This document shows, piece by piece, positions 11,075 to 22,371 of a stretch of DNA of 64,000 nt; position 1 is the first letter of the stretch, and each line of letters begins with the position of its first letter. Below the pieces are notes generated by a model. The model searched no databases. It was not told where the DNA came from and saw nothing but the letters and a program-made list of their open reading frames with translations. This DNA is from Fragilariopsis cylindrus CCMP1102. Taxonomy: Eukaryota > Bacillariophyta > Bacillariophyceae > Bacillariales > Bacillariaceae. The DNA lies in NCBI GenBank assembly GCA_900095095.1, contig FMBT01000459.1, positions 1 to 64,000 of the forward strand. The letters run 5' to 3'. Made by a program: the position numbers and the translations under genes.

Positions 11075-12895
11075 CTAGGAAAAAATGCTAGAGGAATCAT
11101 TATCATCTTTCCGTCTCCTTTCTTCTTCCTCTAATAATTCAATAGATGGATCATTTTTACGACGTTCTGCTTCATCTTTTAATTTCAAAATAATTTTTTG
11201 CACCTTTATTTCATTCTCTGTGAGTTCCTCATAGTCCTCATGATTATTATTGTGATTATCATTGTCAATGTCTTCGTTTTCTTCTTCTTCTGCTTTTACC
11301 TCTACTACGTTATCAACTAATTTAACTTCTTCTTCTACTACTGCTTTGTATACAGTTGTTCTATCATCAACGAATTCTTCACCGTCGCTGTCTTCGTCTT
11401 CAATGTCGATGGCAGCAGCAGCAGTAGTAGTAGTAGTACTATTGCCATTAATTCGTGTTAATGAATTCAAATACTTAATATCCTCATCATTTGTATCATC
11501 TTTCGTATTTGTCTCATTTTCATTATCATTTTCATTATTTTCAATTAATAACATATTATCAATCGAACAGGAATCATCATCACAATAATTATAATCCATT
11601 TTACCATTATCTAACAACAGTACATTCAATAAAAAGAAAAAACTTATTGCTTGTAAACATATCGCACTGAATTGTAATGGTCCTGGATCATTGACATTGA
11701 TTGCACTTTTAAAAAGTAGTTCCGCATAATGTACAAATAAATCTAATATGGTGGATCCATATCGTGCATCAGTGGTACCCCCGCCCGATTCGACACCACG
11801 ATTGACAATTGAGATCATTAAACATAATGATGCCGTGATACCGGTTAAGGAGGCGGTCATTAATTCATTACTAGCCGATGAGGCAATTAACATGACATAC
11901 GCACGTATGGCTAACATCGTCACAAATCCAATAATACCTAATACAAAATGTGAATTGACCGCCGACCAGGCTAAATCACAATCACGTTGGATTAAATCCC
12001 ACACCGATAAGGCTGGTTCATATAATCGTTCCGTTAATTGATTAACTTCGACAGCTGCAAATAAGACGACAATTAATTCCGATGTGACGGCGACTAATGC
12101 CACGACGATATGCAAACGTTTTAAACCTTCACATCGTTCACGTAATTCTGGTGAATAGACACGTTCGACGGTATCTCGTGGCAATTCTGGAAAGGAAGTC
12201 GCAAATCCTAAACTAATCATACCAGCGGTGACAATAGAGGCTGGTAATTTCATATTATTAAATAAATTAGTCGCTTGGGGTGCATAATCTTTCAGCTGCA
12301 ATACAACGGGAACATTATTTGTTGAACCTTGGAATTGATTGGCTATACCTTTAAATGGTAATATATTCGTCATTGTTGTTGCTGCATTCGCTGATTCAAT
12401 AAATTCAAAATTTCCAAAATGTGGTAAAACCATTTCTAATTGTGATGAACTTTCTTTTCTTCTTGACAATGACGACGACGACAATTGATTGCTAAAATTG
12501 CCCCTTCTTCTTCTTATTCTTTCCCTTTGACGTCTATTCGATTTCAATTTCGATTTCGACGTCGTTGTAACGAAGGCATCGACGACAAACAGATTATTCT
12601 TATTACTATTAAAGCTTCTGTCATCACAACCGATTATTAGAGACGGATCATAGCCGATTATTGATATTGACAAAGCGGCAATACCAATAAGTGACGCAGT
12701 AGCAACCACAACGCGAAACATACCAGTTATTATTGGTCGCTGCCGTTTCTTCCTTTTCTTCACTATTACTATCGTCGGGCGAGGCTTTTTGGTCGTCGTC
12801 GTCGAATGACAATTATCGTTGTTGTCGTCACTACTCCTGCCATCATCATGGTTATTATTGTCTTCTGTAATATTATGATTCATCATAGTATACAT
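11075..12895 (-). CDS. Predicted plastid multi-pass membrane protein
   Basis: About 606 residues from ATG 12895; other in-frame ATGs lie at 12886 and 12721. The stretch beginning at the 12721 ATG is hydrophobic (MFRVVVATASLIGIAALSIS) and is followed by VVDAF and a basic, Ser-rich segment, resembling the signal peptide, Ala-Phe motif and transit peptide of diatom plastid proteins. If so, the true N-terminus is nearer 12721. The core (about 12300-11600) has at least four hydrophobic helices with motifs such as GFATSFPELPRDTVERVYSPELRERC and HFVLGIIGFVTMLAIRAY. The last 180 residues are acidic, low complexity and charged. Not assigned to a named family. Membrane protein is well supported; plastid location is inference. 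Confidence 0.75.
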   Translation of the reverse strand: MYTMMNHNITEDNNNHDDGRSSDDNNDNCHSTTTTKKPRPTIVIVKKRKKRQRPIITGMFRVVVATASLIGIAALSISIIGYDPSLIIGCDDRSFNSNKNNLFVVDAFVTTTSKSKLKSNRRQRERIRRRRGNFSNQLSSSSLSRRKESSSQLEMVLPHFGNFEFIESANAATTMTNILPFKGIANQFQGSTNNVPVVLQLKDYAPQATNLFNNMKLPASIVTAGMISLGFATSFPELPRDTVERVYSPELRERCEGLKRLHIVVALVAVTSELIVVLFAAVEVNQLTERLYEPALSVWDLIQRDCDLAWSAVNSHFVLGIIGFVTMLAIRAYVMLIASSASNELMTASLTGITASLCLMISIVNRGVESGGGTTDARYGSTILDLFVHYAELLFKSAINVNDPGPLQFSAICLQAISFFFLLNVLLLDNGKMDYNYCDDDSCSIDNMLLIENNENDNENETNTKDDTNDEDIKYLNSLTRINGNSTTTTTAAAAIDIEDEDSDGEEFVDDRTTVYKAVVEEEVKLVDNVVEVKAEEEENEDIDNDNHNNNHEDYEELTENEIKVQKIILKLKDEAERRKNDPSIELLEEEERRRKDDNDSSSIFS

Positions 12896-13644
12896 ATAAA
12901 CAGTGGTGTTTGCTTCTATTTGGCTTGCGGGCTGACAGCTCTCAATCGTCTCTCCTGCCGTCCAAGTCCTTTTCCTTACCTTCCCTTTCAAGACTTGTTG
13001 GTCTATTATAGTACTATTTCTTGTAAACTCTTGTTGGTACTTTTAGTTACGTAGGTACAAGTTCTGCTTTGTTGAGATTTAGTTTGCGCTGATACTAACG
13101 TTAGTAAGATGTCTCGTACTAGTACGTTATTCATTTTACTGCTTCCGATCGTCAAGAATACTGCACATGCTTGATGCATTTGTGATCATACTGTACCACA
13201 AAATACGCACGTAACGCACGTAACGGGTATCTTTAGTACTGAACTAACTTTATATTTTACCTTGTACTGTATGGAACAATTAATAGAGGAAGAAAGATCT
13301 AACTCTGTTCTTTCAATTCTTTGTGATGGGTCCTGGATGGATTTTCATTCATTCGAGAACAATAAACGACATCACTACTAAATAGAAACAGAACAAACAG
13401 ATAAAAAATGATCAACATGAGACAAAACACACAAAACATACAAAACACAAAACATACAGCCAGCAGCTCACAGTATCCTATTTCATTGGATCAAACTAGC
13501 TAGTAGCAGCAGTGTAGCCGAACTCAAGTACTGTATATTCAATATCGACACTAATACCGGGAACCTATAGAAAAATTGACAGTGTATATAGACTACAGGT
13601 AGACAGGCAGCAATAAAATACTTACAACAACAGCAGCAACAACA
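12896..13644. other. Divergent promoter region
   Basis: About 750 bp between two divergent starts. It contains TACTGTA-type words and short direct repeats such as ACACAAAACATAC. No ORF of note. Confidence 0.5.
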
Positions 13645-14848
13645 ATGTCGTCGTCGGCGTTGTCATCATCAGTAGCATCGTCGCCTGTCCATCATCATCA
13701 TCAACAGCAACATCAGTCAATATTACCAAGTAGTTCTTTTGACGATATTGACGTCGAGAGTTTACGTCAAGTATTATCTGAAACATCACCAGAAGAATTA
13801 CGTCGTCGTAAACCACATGAATTGCGGGAATTACTGGAAGAAAAAGGCACGACAACTATACCAAGATTTTTATTAGATGCCAAAGATGAAAATCATATTG
13901 CACCACATATGTTAGCATTAGAATTATTACTTGGTAATAAAAATCGTCGTCATAAGAATAATGGAGATGGAATATATCGTCGTATTGATACGACGGACGA
14001 TAATGACAGTAATAATATTGAAAATGATGAAGAAGAGCAAAAGAAGAAACAACAACATCGTCGACAGCGTTTCAATAAATGTTCATCACAACAATCATCA
14101 GTACAAAATCTACTTCTTGTGGTAGCCGCAATTATATCACTGATTTGTCAATTTGTATTAGAAGTATTTGGTAAGCTACGCGGATTTAAAATCGAATGGA
14201 ATGGAAATCGAAATCGAAATCTTATCACTACTTTATGATACATATTAATCTATAAATGTATTCTGACGTCATTTTAATTCATTTTATTTCGCTTTGCTTT
14301 GCTTCTTGTTTTTGTTTCTCCTCCTCCTCCAAATCTCCCCCCCCCCCCCCCCACACAATCTAGGTGGTGCTGGTGCAATATGGGGTGTGGCAGAATTAAC
14401 ACGATTACGTTATGGTGGTATGAATCATCAAAGTTGGAATATCTTTAGTTGGTTCGCATTAGTGATTGGTCTATGTTGTTTGATACGATTCTTATTAGTG
14501 AATTGTTGTGTTTGTAATGAAATATCCTTTGATGATAAATATAAAAATGAATTTCAACTTCATAATGCATCGTTGTCACAATCCCAATCATTATTTTTCT
14601 TGAATAAATTACATATTGTCACAAAAGATCCAATTTTATTTTTAAGAACAAGATGTTGTTGTTGTTATTGTTACTGTAACAATTCTTCATCATCATCATC
14701 ATCATCATCATCGTCATCGTCATCGTCGTCGGCGGCGGTGTCTCTTCCAATAGACAACAACAGCAACAACAACAACAACAACAGCAACAGTAATAACAAC
14801 AACAACAGCAACAGCAATAATGAACAGACTTATAGTGTAAATATTTAG
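13645..14848 (+). CDS. Two-helix membrane protein with one intron
   Basis: Exons 13645-14170 and 14364-14848 give about 336 residues; the 193-bp phase-1 intron has donor GTAAGC and acceptor AATCTAG preceded by a 14-base C run. The N-terminus is His/Gln/Ser-rich, then a charged helix (ESLRQVLSETSPEELRRRK, LRELLEEKG). The first hydrophobic segment (LLLVVAAIISLICQFVLEVFG) crosses the splice join into GGAGAIWGVAELTRLRYGG, followed by a second (WFALVIGLCCLIRFLLVN). The last 60 residues are Ser and Asn homopolymers. The smooth continuation of the hydrophobic and glycine-rich motif across the join supports the intron. Family not recognised; likely an organelle or endomembrane protein. Confidence 0.75.
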
Positions 14849-15136
14849 TTCCAATAGAACTACGGACTGAAATGGTAAATAACAATAATACAAAACTCAA
14901 GTAACAATTACAGTTTGCCCTAGCTACAGTATAGTAGCTACAGTAATATTAATTTAACTAAATCCTTTAATCTTCATTCCTCTTTCTCTCTCTCTTTCCC
15001 TCCCTCTTTCTTTCTTCGTTTATGGCCATCACGTATTACGCATTTAACCACCGTGTACAATCGTATTTACCGCACTCGCACTCGCACTGTACAGTAGTAT
15101 TTCTATTATACTTGTATAGAAATTGTTTTATAGTAC

Positions 15137-15889
15137 TTATACTGTTCCAGATAATGTTGATGATCCTGAATTTTTATTTTTATGATGATGATGGTTTCGA
15201 AGTCTCGTAATCGCCATACCAACAGCACCACTAACACCTAACATAATTTTTCTACGTCGATCCCCACGTTTTGGCTTCTCGGACCCTAACTTCTCTGATG
15301 GATGTGGATCACTACCAAATCCTTCCATTATTTTCACAGCACCACCCACTTGACTATTACTACTATTATTATTACTTGGTGATCGGATTGCATTATATTC
15401 TTTTTTTCCATCTTCATTGTTATTGTTTTGTTTATCGTCATCGTCTTGTACATTATCTACTTTTGGTAATTCAGTTGGTTCCGGTTTCCCTTCCATACGT
15501 GCATCTAAAATTTGTTGATATAATTGTCCTTGTGGTGTTCTATATTTATTTTGTATCGATGTAAATGTTGTTTTAGAGATACGAAAGGATGTGGATATTT
15601 GAATACCTTGTGAGGATGACAGAAATTCACGACAAGCAGTATTCCCACCAGAAATTTTCATTCGTTTGATTTGACTGTCGGTCCAAGAATCCATTTTGAT
15701 ACTTCGAACAAAAGAAATATGTGTACCTAAGGAACGATGTGGACCACTACACTCTAAACACATAAAGATACCAAAGGTGACGGAGGCCCATTCCGGTTTA
15801 GATCGATCACAATCAATACATCGTGTATTCCCAGGTAAGGCACGTAATTCTTGTAAATCCTTGGAATTCATCATATGTGATGATGCCAT
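15137..15889 (-). CDS. ArfGAP zinc-finger GTPase-activating protein
   Basis: A 250-residue protein with an N-terminal ArfGAP domain (about residues 8-125). The C4 zinc finger is complete (CIDC, 16 residues, CLEC) and the arginine-finger region reads GPHRSLGTHISFVRS, as in ArfGAPs that stimulate GTP hydrolysis on Arf proteins during COPI or clathrin coat cycling. WASVTFGIFMCLECSG and MDSWTDSQIKRMKISGGN match the family core. The C-terminal half is low complexity, with a short hydrophobic patch (KIMLGVSGAVGMAI) and a His/Lys tail; no lipid-packing or clathrin-box motif was seen. It is shorter than typical ArfGAP1. Single exon; start at ATG 15889, followed soon by two more Met codons. Confidence 0.92.
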   Translation of the reverse strand: MASSHMMNSKDLQELRALPGNTRCIDCDRSKPEWASVTFGIFMCLECSGPHRSLGTHISFVRSIKMDSWTDSQIKRMKISGGNTACREFLSSSQGIQISTSFRISKTTFTSIQNKYRTPQGQLYQQILDARMEGKPEPTELPKVDNVQDDDDKQNNNNEDGKKEYNAIRSPSNNNSSNSQVGGAVKIMEGFGSDPHPSEKLGSEKPKRGDRRRKIMLGVSGAVGMAITRLRNHHHHKNKNSGSSTLSGTV

Positions 15890-16444
15890 CTTATTTGAAT
15901 TCGTCGTTCGTCTCGTGCTTGCTTGCTTGCTTGTTGAGTCTTTCTTGACATTAACACAGATGTCGTTCGTTTGTTGACGGGGTGATGGTACAGTACAGCA
16001 GCTACTTATGTGGGTGTGTGGGTGTTGATGTCATGTGATGTCATTTCATGTCATGAATAAAATAAAAGAGACAAAAAATATTGGCATTTTACTATTGCCG
16101 TTAATGTCTGTTTTTTAATTAAGCGAAAGAGGTACAAAGTACGCACTGCTGTGACTTCTTAGTTTGGCTTGTGTGTATACGTACGTACGTACGTACGTAC
16201 CGTATGTATGTATGCATGGAAAAGAAAAAAAAACTTTTCATTTACAATTTTTCATTGCTATTTTTAGTTTTGCTTAGTTAGAAAGAAGAACTAAGAAAAA
16301 AGGGGGGGGGGGAGTGAATATTATGGTATGAGATGAACTTTTTACTTTTGGACAGTCTGTTCTGTTCTGTTCTGTTCTAGTCTAGTCTTGTCTAGTCTAG
16401 TCTAGCTGCACTGTGTGGTTGTTAAATTATACATAGTACTCAAG
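15890..16444. other. Spacer with simple repeats
   Basis: Upstream region of the ArfGAP gene. It holds an ACGT tetranucleotide run (about 16179-16200), a G run (16303-16312) and TCTGT and CTAGT pentamer runs (16345-16405). Confidence 0.6.
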
Positions 16445-17065
16445 CGTAGGAGTCATATGTCGTACATAAGCCCCGCGGAGTAGAAATACAAGCGCGATCA
16501 GATTAGTGAGTGAGAATGCACGTGTATGCATTATTGAGATAAAAGAGAACCGAAAGTTAGCTAAAAGCCAACATCGTACTGTTTGGAGTTGAAGTGACTG
16601 TCGAAGCAGTTGTCGAAGCAATTGGAACCGAGCGCAAATAAGAGAAGTGCTTAGGTATATTTATACAAATCGGAACACGATTAGGAAGAGTGTCCGAATA
16701 CATAGAACACGATTATGAAGAGTGTTATACATATGGAAATCGAACAGATGTCGATGTCCACCTTTGAACCGCTAATGCGATATATATGCATTGAGGCGAA
16801 GTGAGTTAGGAACAGAAAGTTGTATGCAAGGTTACTGGAAACCGCAATACTAAAATACGAAGAAAAGAGCAGAATTACCTCGATTACGAGAAATGAACAA
16901 TTACTGTCTTTTATTGTTGAGAAATTGTAATAACCATAGACTAATTAAACAAGTGTGTTAATAACAACTTTTGCGTTTGAACATATCGTTGTCTGGAAAG
17001 ATAATAGAAATATCTACATTTACAGAGTGAACATTGTTCGGAAGGACTTTCAGCATTCTAAAAGG
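16445..17065 (-). repeat. Dispersed repeat family R1, copy A
   Basis: Reverse-complement relative of copies at 24280-24665 and 28125-28455. Shared landmarks, read on the minus strand: TCTATGG beside ATTAC, TCAACAATAAAAG, CTCGTAAT and CACTTCTCTTATTTG-like words, ending near TCGTACATAAG. No transposase or RT was seen in it. A small ORF at 16955-17224 overlaps one end and looks accidental. The family is unassigned. Confidence 0.7.
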
Positions 17066-19099
17066 GAGAGTATCCTGGTAGAACATCGCAACCAGTCTAT
17101 AAGAATCGAGAGTATCTTTTCTTACCGTCATAGCAGAATCTTACAAGACCGAAGAGTAAGATTGTCTGAATATCAAATCCTATTTGATACTGAACCCGTT
17201 TCAACAATCATCGATTGTTTGTGAAACTTATCAGTGGTCTTTTCATTCACAATAGAACAACAGGATGTTTGCTCTTTTTGAATGATAATATCATCATATC
17301 ATAGTTGTTTTTTGGGGATATAATATACCATAATAATAATATATATTAGGATGGCATGTGTAATAGTAATAGTAAATAAACTACTAATACTACATTCAAT
17401 CCCATTTTTTTTAATGAGAAACTCTCCAATAAAAGTATGGAGCCCATGTAAAGTGGCGTCATAAACAGCGCTGGGCCATAACTAGAATCCTGCCAGGTGA
17501 AAATAGTAAGTGTAGGTTGCTTTGTATGGGCCACACACTACACCTACAGTGTGACTTGGCTGGTACTTGCCATTATTTCAATGTCATGTGCATAAAAGTT
17601 GTACATAGACAGAAAGGAATTCTCATCACAGACTGAAAAGAATTCTCACACACACCAGAAAAAAAGAATTAGGCCATGGCTTGAATACCTGTATACTTTG
17701 TTCCATACATGTATAAGCTGCTCTAATAATTTGTTATAATATTACTGATGGTATGATATACACCCTTTGAAAACATATTTGAGAGGCATTTTATTAATCT
17801 TTATCATCCTTTCTACAGTAGGTAACTCTATTATTGTATATGTTCATTTGTAGTGTTATACATGGACCAAACATCATGAAAAAATTGTAAGATTTTGTTT
17901 GAGCAAGGCCTCGGCGCAGCGCCCAATTATAATGGACTTATGACAGAAAAAAGTACACTGCTACAAGTTCCAGAAATTGCTTAGGTTCGTAATTGACATA
18001 GTTTAGGCCCAAGGAGAACATGGTTTTCCATTTTACCACATGAAGTAGCTTGTTCACTGAAGTAGAGCACTGAGAGTAAATGTGCATATCTAAAAACACC
18101 CGAAATAGGCCATTTCTAGGTTGTATTTTTGGGTGTCTGTGCTAATATAATGTTGAGTCTACAGTATATGAGATGCCAGGTGGTGGATGGGACTGAGGGA
18201 TGATACATGCTTCATATAATAGACCAGTAGTTGTTATTATGTAAAATGCATGATTAGGTGTATATATTGGTTTTCAAGTTACTACTATAGTACTGTAAAT
18301 ACTATGGAATAGGCCTTTTTTCTTTGATTGTTACTAGTCGTACTACTAGCGGCCAGACGAACAATGCAGAGGAGCTCTTACATCAGTCAGCATAACATTT
18401 ATTTAAACGGAAGCAAAGCATGGATTCATTCGATTCATGACTGACTCACTCACAACATCACACATACTACTTCATTGGATTGCGGGCAGGATGACGCATA
18501 TTTTCGATAGTACCTTGTACTTTATAAACCATGAACTAAAGCAAACGTCGATCGTGCGTGTGAGACACTCCGTCTCACATCATTATTGTTCGCACACTGT
18601 AACACATGTAACGTTGCCATAGTATAGTACGCACACCAAAATTATTGATTGAAATACCGTAATTAAACATACAACATCACCGATCGCGTTTACATTATTT
18701 ACAAGGTGTACCGTTAGGTAACGTTACCACAAAAACAATCACATACTATGAAACAACGGCGAAGCTGGTGGGCCTATTGGGTGTGAGGTGGCCAAACATA
18801 CAATATGTGCGATCCCACGAATTATTACGTCACACATACAGTACCGTACAAAGTCCAAGAGTTAAAAAAAAAAATTTGCACGATCGATCGATGATTGATC
18901 GATACTGAAGATATTTTGATGACGATGAGACGATGATTCATTTGATATCGTCGTGATTCTACGTGCTATTAAAATCACTTCGAAGGAATCTATTGAAAAA
19001 ACGATCCACATTTTACGTTGTATGGGATCTCATAAAATCAAAATCAAACAGTAACAAACTCCATCAAATATATATAATACTATTAACAACTATATCAAA
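17066..19099. other. Gene-poor spacer
   Basis: About 2 kb of AT-rich DNA. I see no convincing ORF or RNA gene. The last 150 bp before 19100 contain GATCGATCGATGATTGATCG and should include the promoter of the first FAS1 gene. Confidence 0.5.
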
Positions 19100-19848
19100 A
19101 TGCAACTTTCATTCGCCTTCGCTACTATTGCAGTTATCTGCTCCACTACTGCTGTCAATACCAATGCACAAGACACCACAACAATGAGTCCTGTTGATAT
19201 TCCATCCACAGCAATTGCTGCCGGTTCATTTACAACATTAGTTGCAGCATTGACAGCAGCTGATTTAGTGAGTGCTATTGCGGAACCAAACGGTCCATTC
19301 ACTGTCTTTGCACCAACTGATGATGCCTTTGCTGCTCTTCCTGCTGGATTAGTTCCTTGTTTATTAGAACCAGAAAACAAAGGAGCATTATCTGCAATCT
19401 TGACCTATCACGTCGTCGATGGACAAGTGTTATCGACTGATTTAACTGATGGTATGGCGGCACCAACATTACAAGGTGAAGATGTTACTATTAATACAAC
19501 TGATGGTGTTGTGATTAATGATTCCGCTACAGTTACAACTGCTGATATCACGACAAGCAATGGTGTATTCACGTTATTAACGCTGTTTTAGTACCACCAT
19601 CTATTGATGTTGCAGCCTTCCTTGCAACATGTGGTGACGATACCGATACTAGTACTGATACCGATACTAGTACTGATACCGATACGGATACCGATACTGA
19701 TACTGATACGGATACTGATACGAATGGTAGTATGGATAATGGTATGGATATGGATATGGATAAGGATGAAGAATCGTCATCATCATCATCACTATACGGT
19801 TCCATCGTCGGACTTACCATTATTGCTGGTGTTTCTGCTTTATTGTAA
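19100..19848 (+). CDS. Secreted single-FAS1 (fasciclin-like) protein, frame slip near its end
   Basis: N-terminal signal peptide (about residues 1-23, ending NAQ), then one FAS1 adhesion domain with TVFAPTDDAFAAL (H1) and TYHVVDGQVLSTDL. The first frame stops at 19591, but the FAS1 ending (VINAVLVPPSIDVAAFLATC) continues from about 19573 in the next frame. It then runs through an Asp-Thr repeat (19630-19720), an acidic/Ser linker and a hydrophobic end (GSIVGLTIIAGVSALL) that looks like a GPI-anchor signal, stopping at 19848. Comparison with the paralogue at 23.6 kb suggests one base is missing near 19570: real variant or assembly error. FAS1 proteins act in cell adhesion and matrix. As read without the slip, the protein would be soluble and lack the H2 end. 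Confidence 0.85.
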
Positions 19849-20148
19849 AGCAATCAATCAAGCAAATAGATGAACGACAACCTATTGATTATGGGGTATG
19901 TTTGTTTCTACTGTCAATGTTTACAGTCGTTCAGCTCGCTTACGTATCTATGTCTCGTGCAGTACAGTCTAATTAAATCATTAAATTTTAAAATACACTT
20001 CTATGGAATTAATATTGGCGACTTCGACGAAATCGTGTCTAGTTGTCTAGTTTAGTTAATTGTATCATTTTTTATCATACATATTATGAATTATAGTATT
20101 ACTATGATCTAGGTATTTCATTCGTTTTTATTGTCTATGATCTATGAT

Positions 20149-21464
20149 CTATAATTCTGAAAGAATTTCTTTTCTTTTCGAATCATATTCTTGATCAGTC
20201 AGCATGAGTCTAATGGACTCAAGTTTAGCTAAGCGCTGTTCAACGGACTGTTCTCTGGGATATATTCGAGAGAACATTTCAGTCAGCATACGTCGAATGG
20301 ACTCAAGTTTAGATAAGCGCTGTTCAACGGACTTTTCTCTGGGATATATTCGAGAGAGTATTCTCTGATACAAGGCCTTTTCTTCTTCGGTCTTAGATCC
20401 GGCAATTTTTGCTATGAGTTCCGTGCCGAGACTAATGTTGCGTACAAGTGCCTGGAACTCGCGTTCACGTGCCTGGATCTTAATGATATCGAGATACGCC
20501 TTGCGTTCACGTGCCTGGAACTTAATGACAGCGAGATATACCTTCTTTTCTTCTGGTGTCTTCGCGTTCTGTAGCCATTCTACAGCCTTCTCAGTAATAC
20601 TCGGGTCGTTCTGTCGATCTTGGTTTTCAATTATTAATTCTCTGGATTGACTAGAAATAGGAGCATCGTCATTTGTTGATGCAACAAGAATTAGGAGCAG
20701 AGATTCAAAAAGTCTAATTACCTTTGGATGAGCTTCGCTCGATAGATTTTTACCTAAATGATTTCGGAAATTTCGTACTGTTTCTTTCTTTTTTCATTTC
20801 TAGGATGAAGGAACATGAATATAAATGCTTCCATGGTACTCGTAATATCGATATCTGGAACGTTATCAGTTCCGATATTATCTTCAGAGATAATTTTTTT
20901 CATTCTGTCAATTAATTTATAAATAGCTTCTTCTGCCTGTTTCCCTTGAATCTCATTCCGATACGACCCAGCGTACGTTTCCCCCAAGAAATAGTTAGAG
21001 AAAGAAGTGTATCCAAACGTATCAAACTCTACGTCCTTATTTTGACCTTCACCAGGATCATCCAAGGCCCATGTACGGAACTTAGTTAGGCCATCATCTA
21101 TACCAGTTATCTCAATTGGGGAAATACTACGCTGATGTACGTGTATTTTTGGGATGAGTTTACCTTTCGAACTAATAGCTTTTATTGTTGATCTTGATTC
21201 TGTTTCTATTTTTCCATCTGCATTCAAGATACTTTTTTCTTCGATACCGAACAAATCGCGTGACGATGTTTCGTTATTTATCGGGTTCTCGTTGTTTAAT
21301 GATTGTGTCATCTGCATGATCGTGAGTTCATGTTCCTGTTTGTTTCCAAGAGGACTAGCTGAATGTCCATTTTGGCTGCTAGGAATGAACGCTTCAGAAG
21401 ACTGAAGAGCTGTACAGAACCAAACGGTTGCTAATAAAGATTTTTTGGAAGGGGAAACATTCAT
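20149..21464 (-). CDS. Predicted plastid-targeted protein, unknown function, two exons
   Basis: Starts at ATG 21464 with a signal-peptide-like segment and SSEAFIPSS, an Ala-Phe plastid presequence motif. Exon 1 probably ends near 20779 and exon 2 runs from about 20650 to 20149, in an open frame reading RELIIENQDRQNDPSITEKA. A GTACGA donor and TTTCTAG acceptor give matching phase 2, a 128-bp intron and about 395 residues; the donor is weak, so the join is tentative. Exon 2 encodes charged helices with two near-identical blocks (YPREKSVEQRLSKLESIRR and YPREQSVEQRLAKLESIR), mirrored in the DNA as a tandem duplication at 20195-20355. No known domain recognised. Likely coiled-coil or helical. Confidence 0.65.
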
Positions 21465-22371
21465 CGTAATTAATTATCACAATTGTTTTGACTCTTTTTG
21501 CGAGTGTTGTGCGTTATAATAAAAGTATAAAGCAATGATATATGTTGAATGCAGAGCTTTCTTTCTTTCTGTATTCAGTTGAGTTTTATGATGTAACTAA
21601 CTTGGATGAAATTTTATCTTCAGCACCATCGTGACCGTGTTGCACTGTGCTCGTCACTCCCTTCGATCGTTACAGAGACTTCATCATACTGTACATACGA
21701 GATTATTACTCAACTGATTATCTCAAACCTATTCCCAGGGTAATTTTTGCAACTTTCAGTTGTACCGATAACTATCTTCGTTGATTAGTTACGGGAACCG
21801 TTGAGTTTTTTTCGGAGCGCGCAAAACCCACGTTAGTGCGATACCGTAACAGTAATTAGAGAGCGCTACTAAAACTCAAAAATAATCTAAGAGCAAGATT
21901 TGGATTTTTGCGCGTTGTACAGTATGTTCTAAACAGCACAACGACACAAAATTTAAAAATCAATCACAAAATTAGTTTTTCGTGCTCGCTCTCTGTGTAC
22001 ACTCAAACACGCTTTAAAAAAAGCTAATTATTTAATTTCTAGAAAACCCCCAAAAGGCCCTACAAGATCTTCGATTTGATTTTCACCGCACAAACAAAAC
22101 TAACAAGGATTGGGCCGGATGATGATGAGGTGGCGGCTAAGCTAACAAAATAAATAATCACGAATTTAGATCAATCATCATTTTTTTAGCACAAACAAAA
22201 CTACCGCTAGACAAGTAAGTTGTCGATGAGTTGTAGTCGGATGACGAAACAAACCACCGGTAGCGACAATAAAACCCATAGTAATACATAATACATAGAA
22301 CATATAATAACCAAAACAAACAAACAAACAAATTATCATTCCGGAGGCGCCACCACCAATAATATACGACG
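21465..22371. other. Divergent promoter region between plastid-type gene and FAS1 gene
   Basis: About 900 bp, AT-rich, with TACTGTA at 21690 and TACAGTA near 21930 and a short CAAA run just before 22330. No gene recognised. Confidence 0.5.

Noticed and set aside
16955-17224. 89-codon plus-strand frame
   Set aside because: Lies inside repeat R1 copy A, is not open in the other copies, and has no recognisable domain.
17271-18300. Possible further copy of the 44.5-kb TIR element
   Set aside because: Only short words of the AAATAGGCCATTT type are shared; no extended match or inverted ends could be traced.
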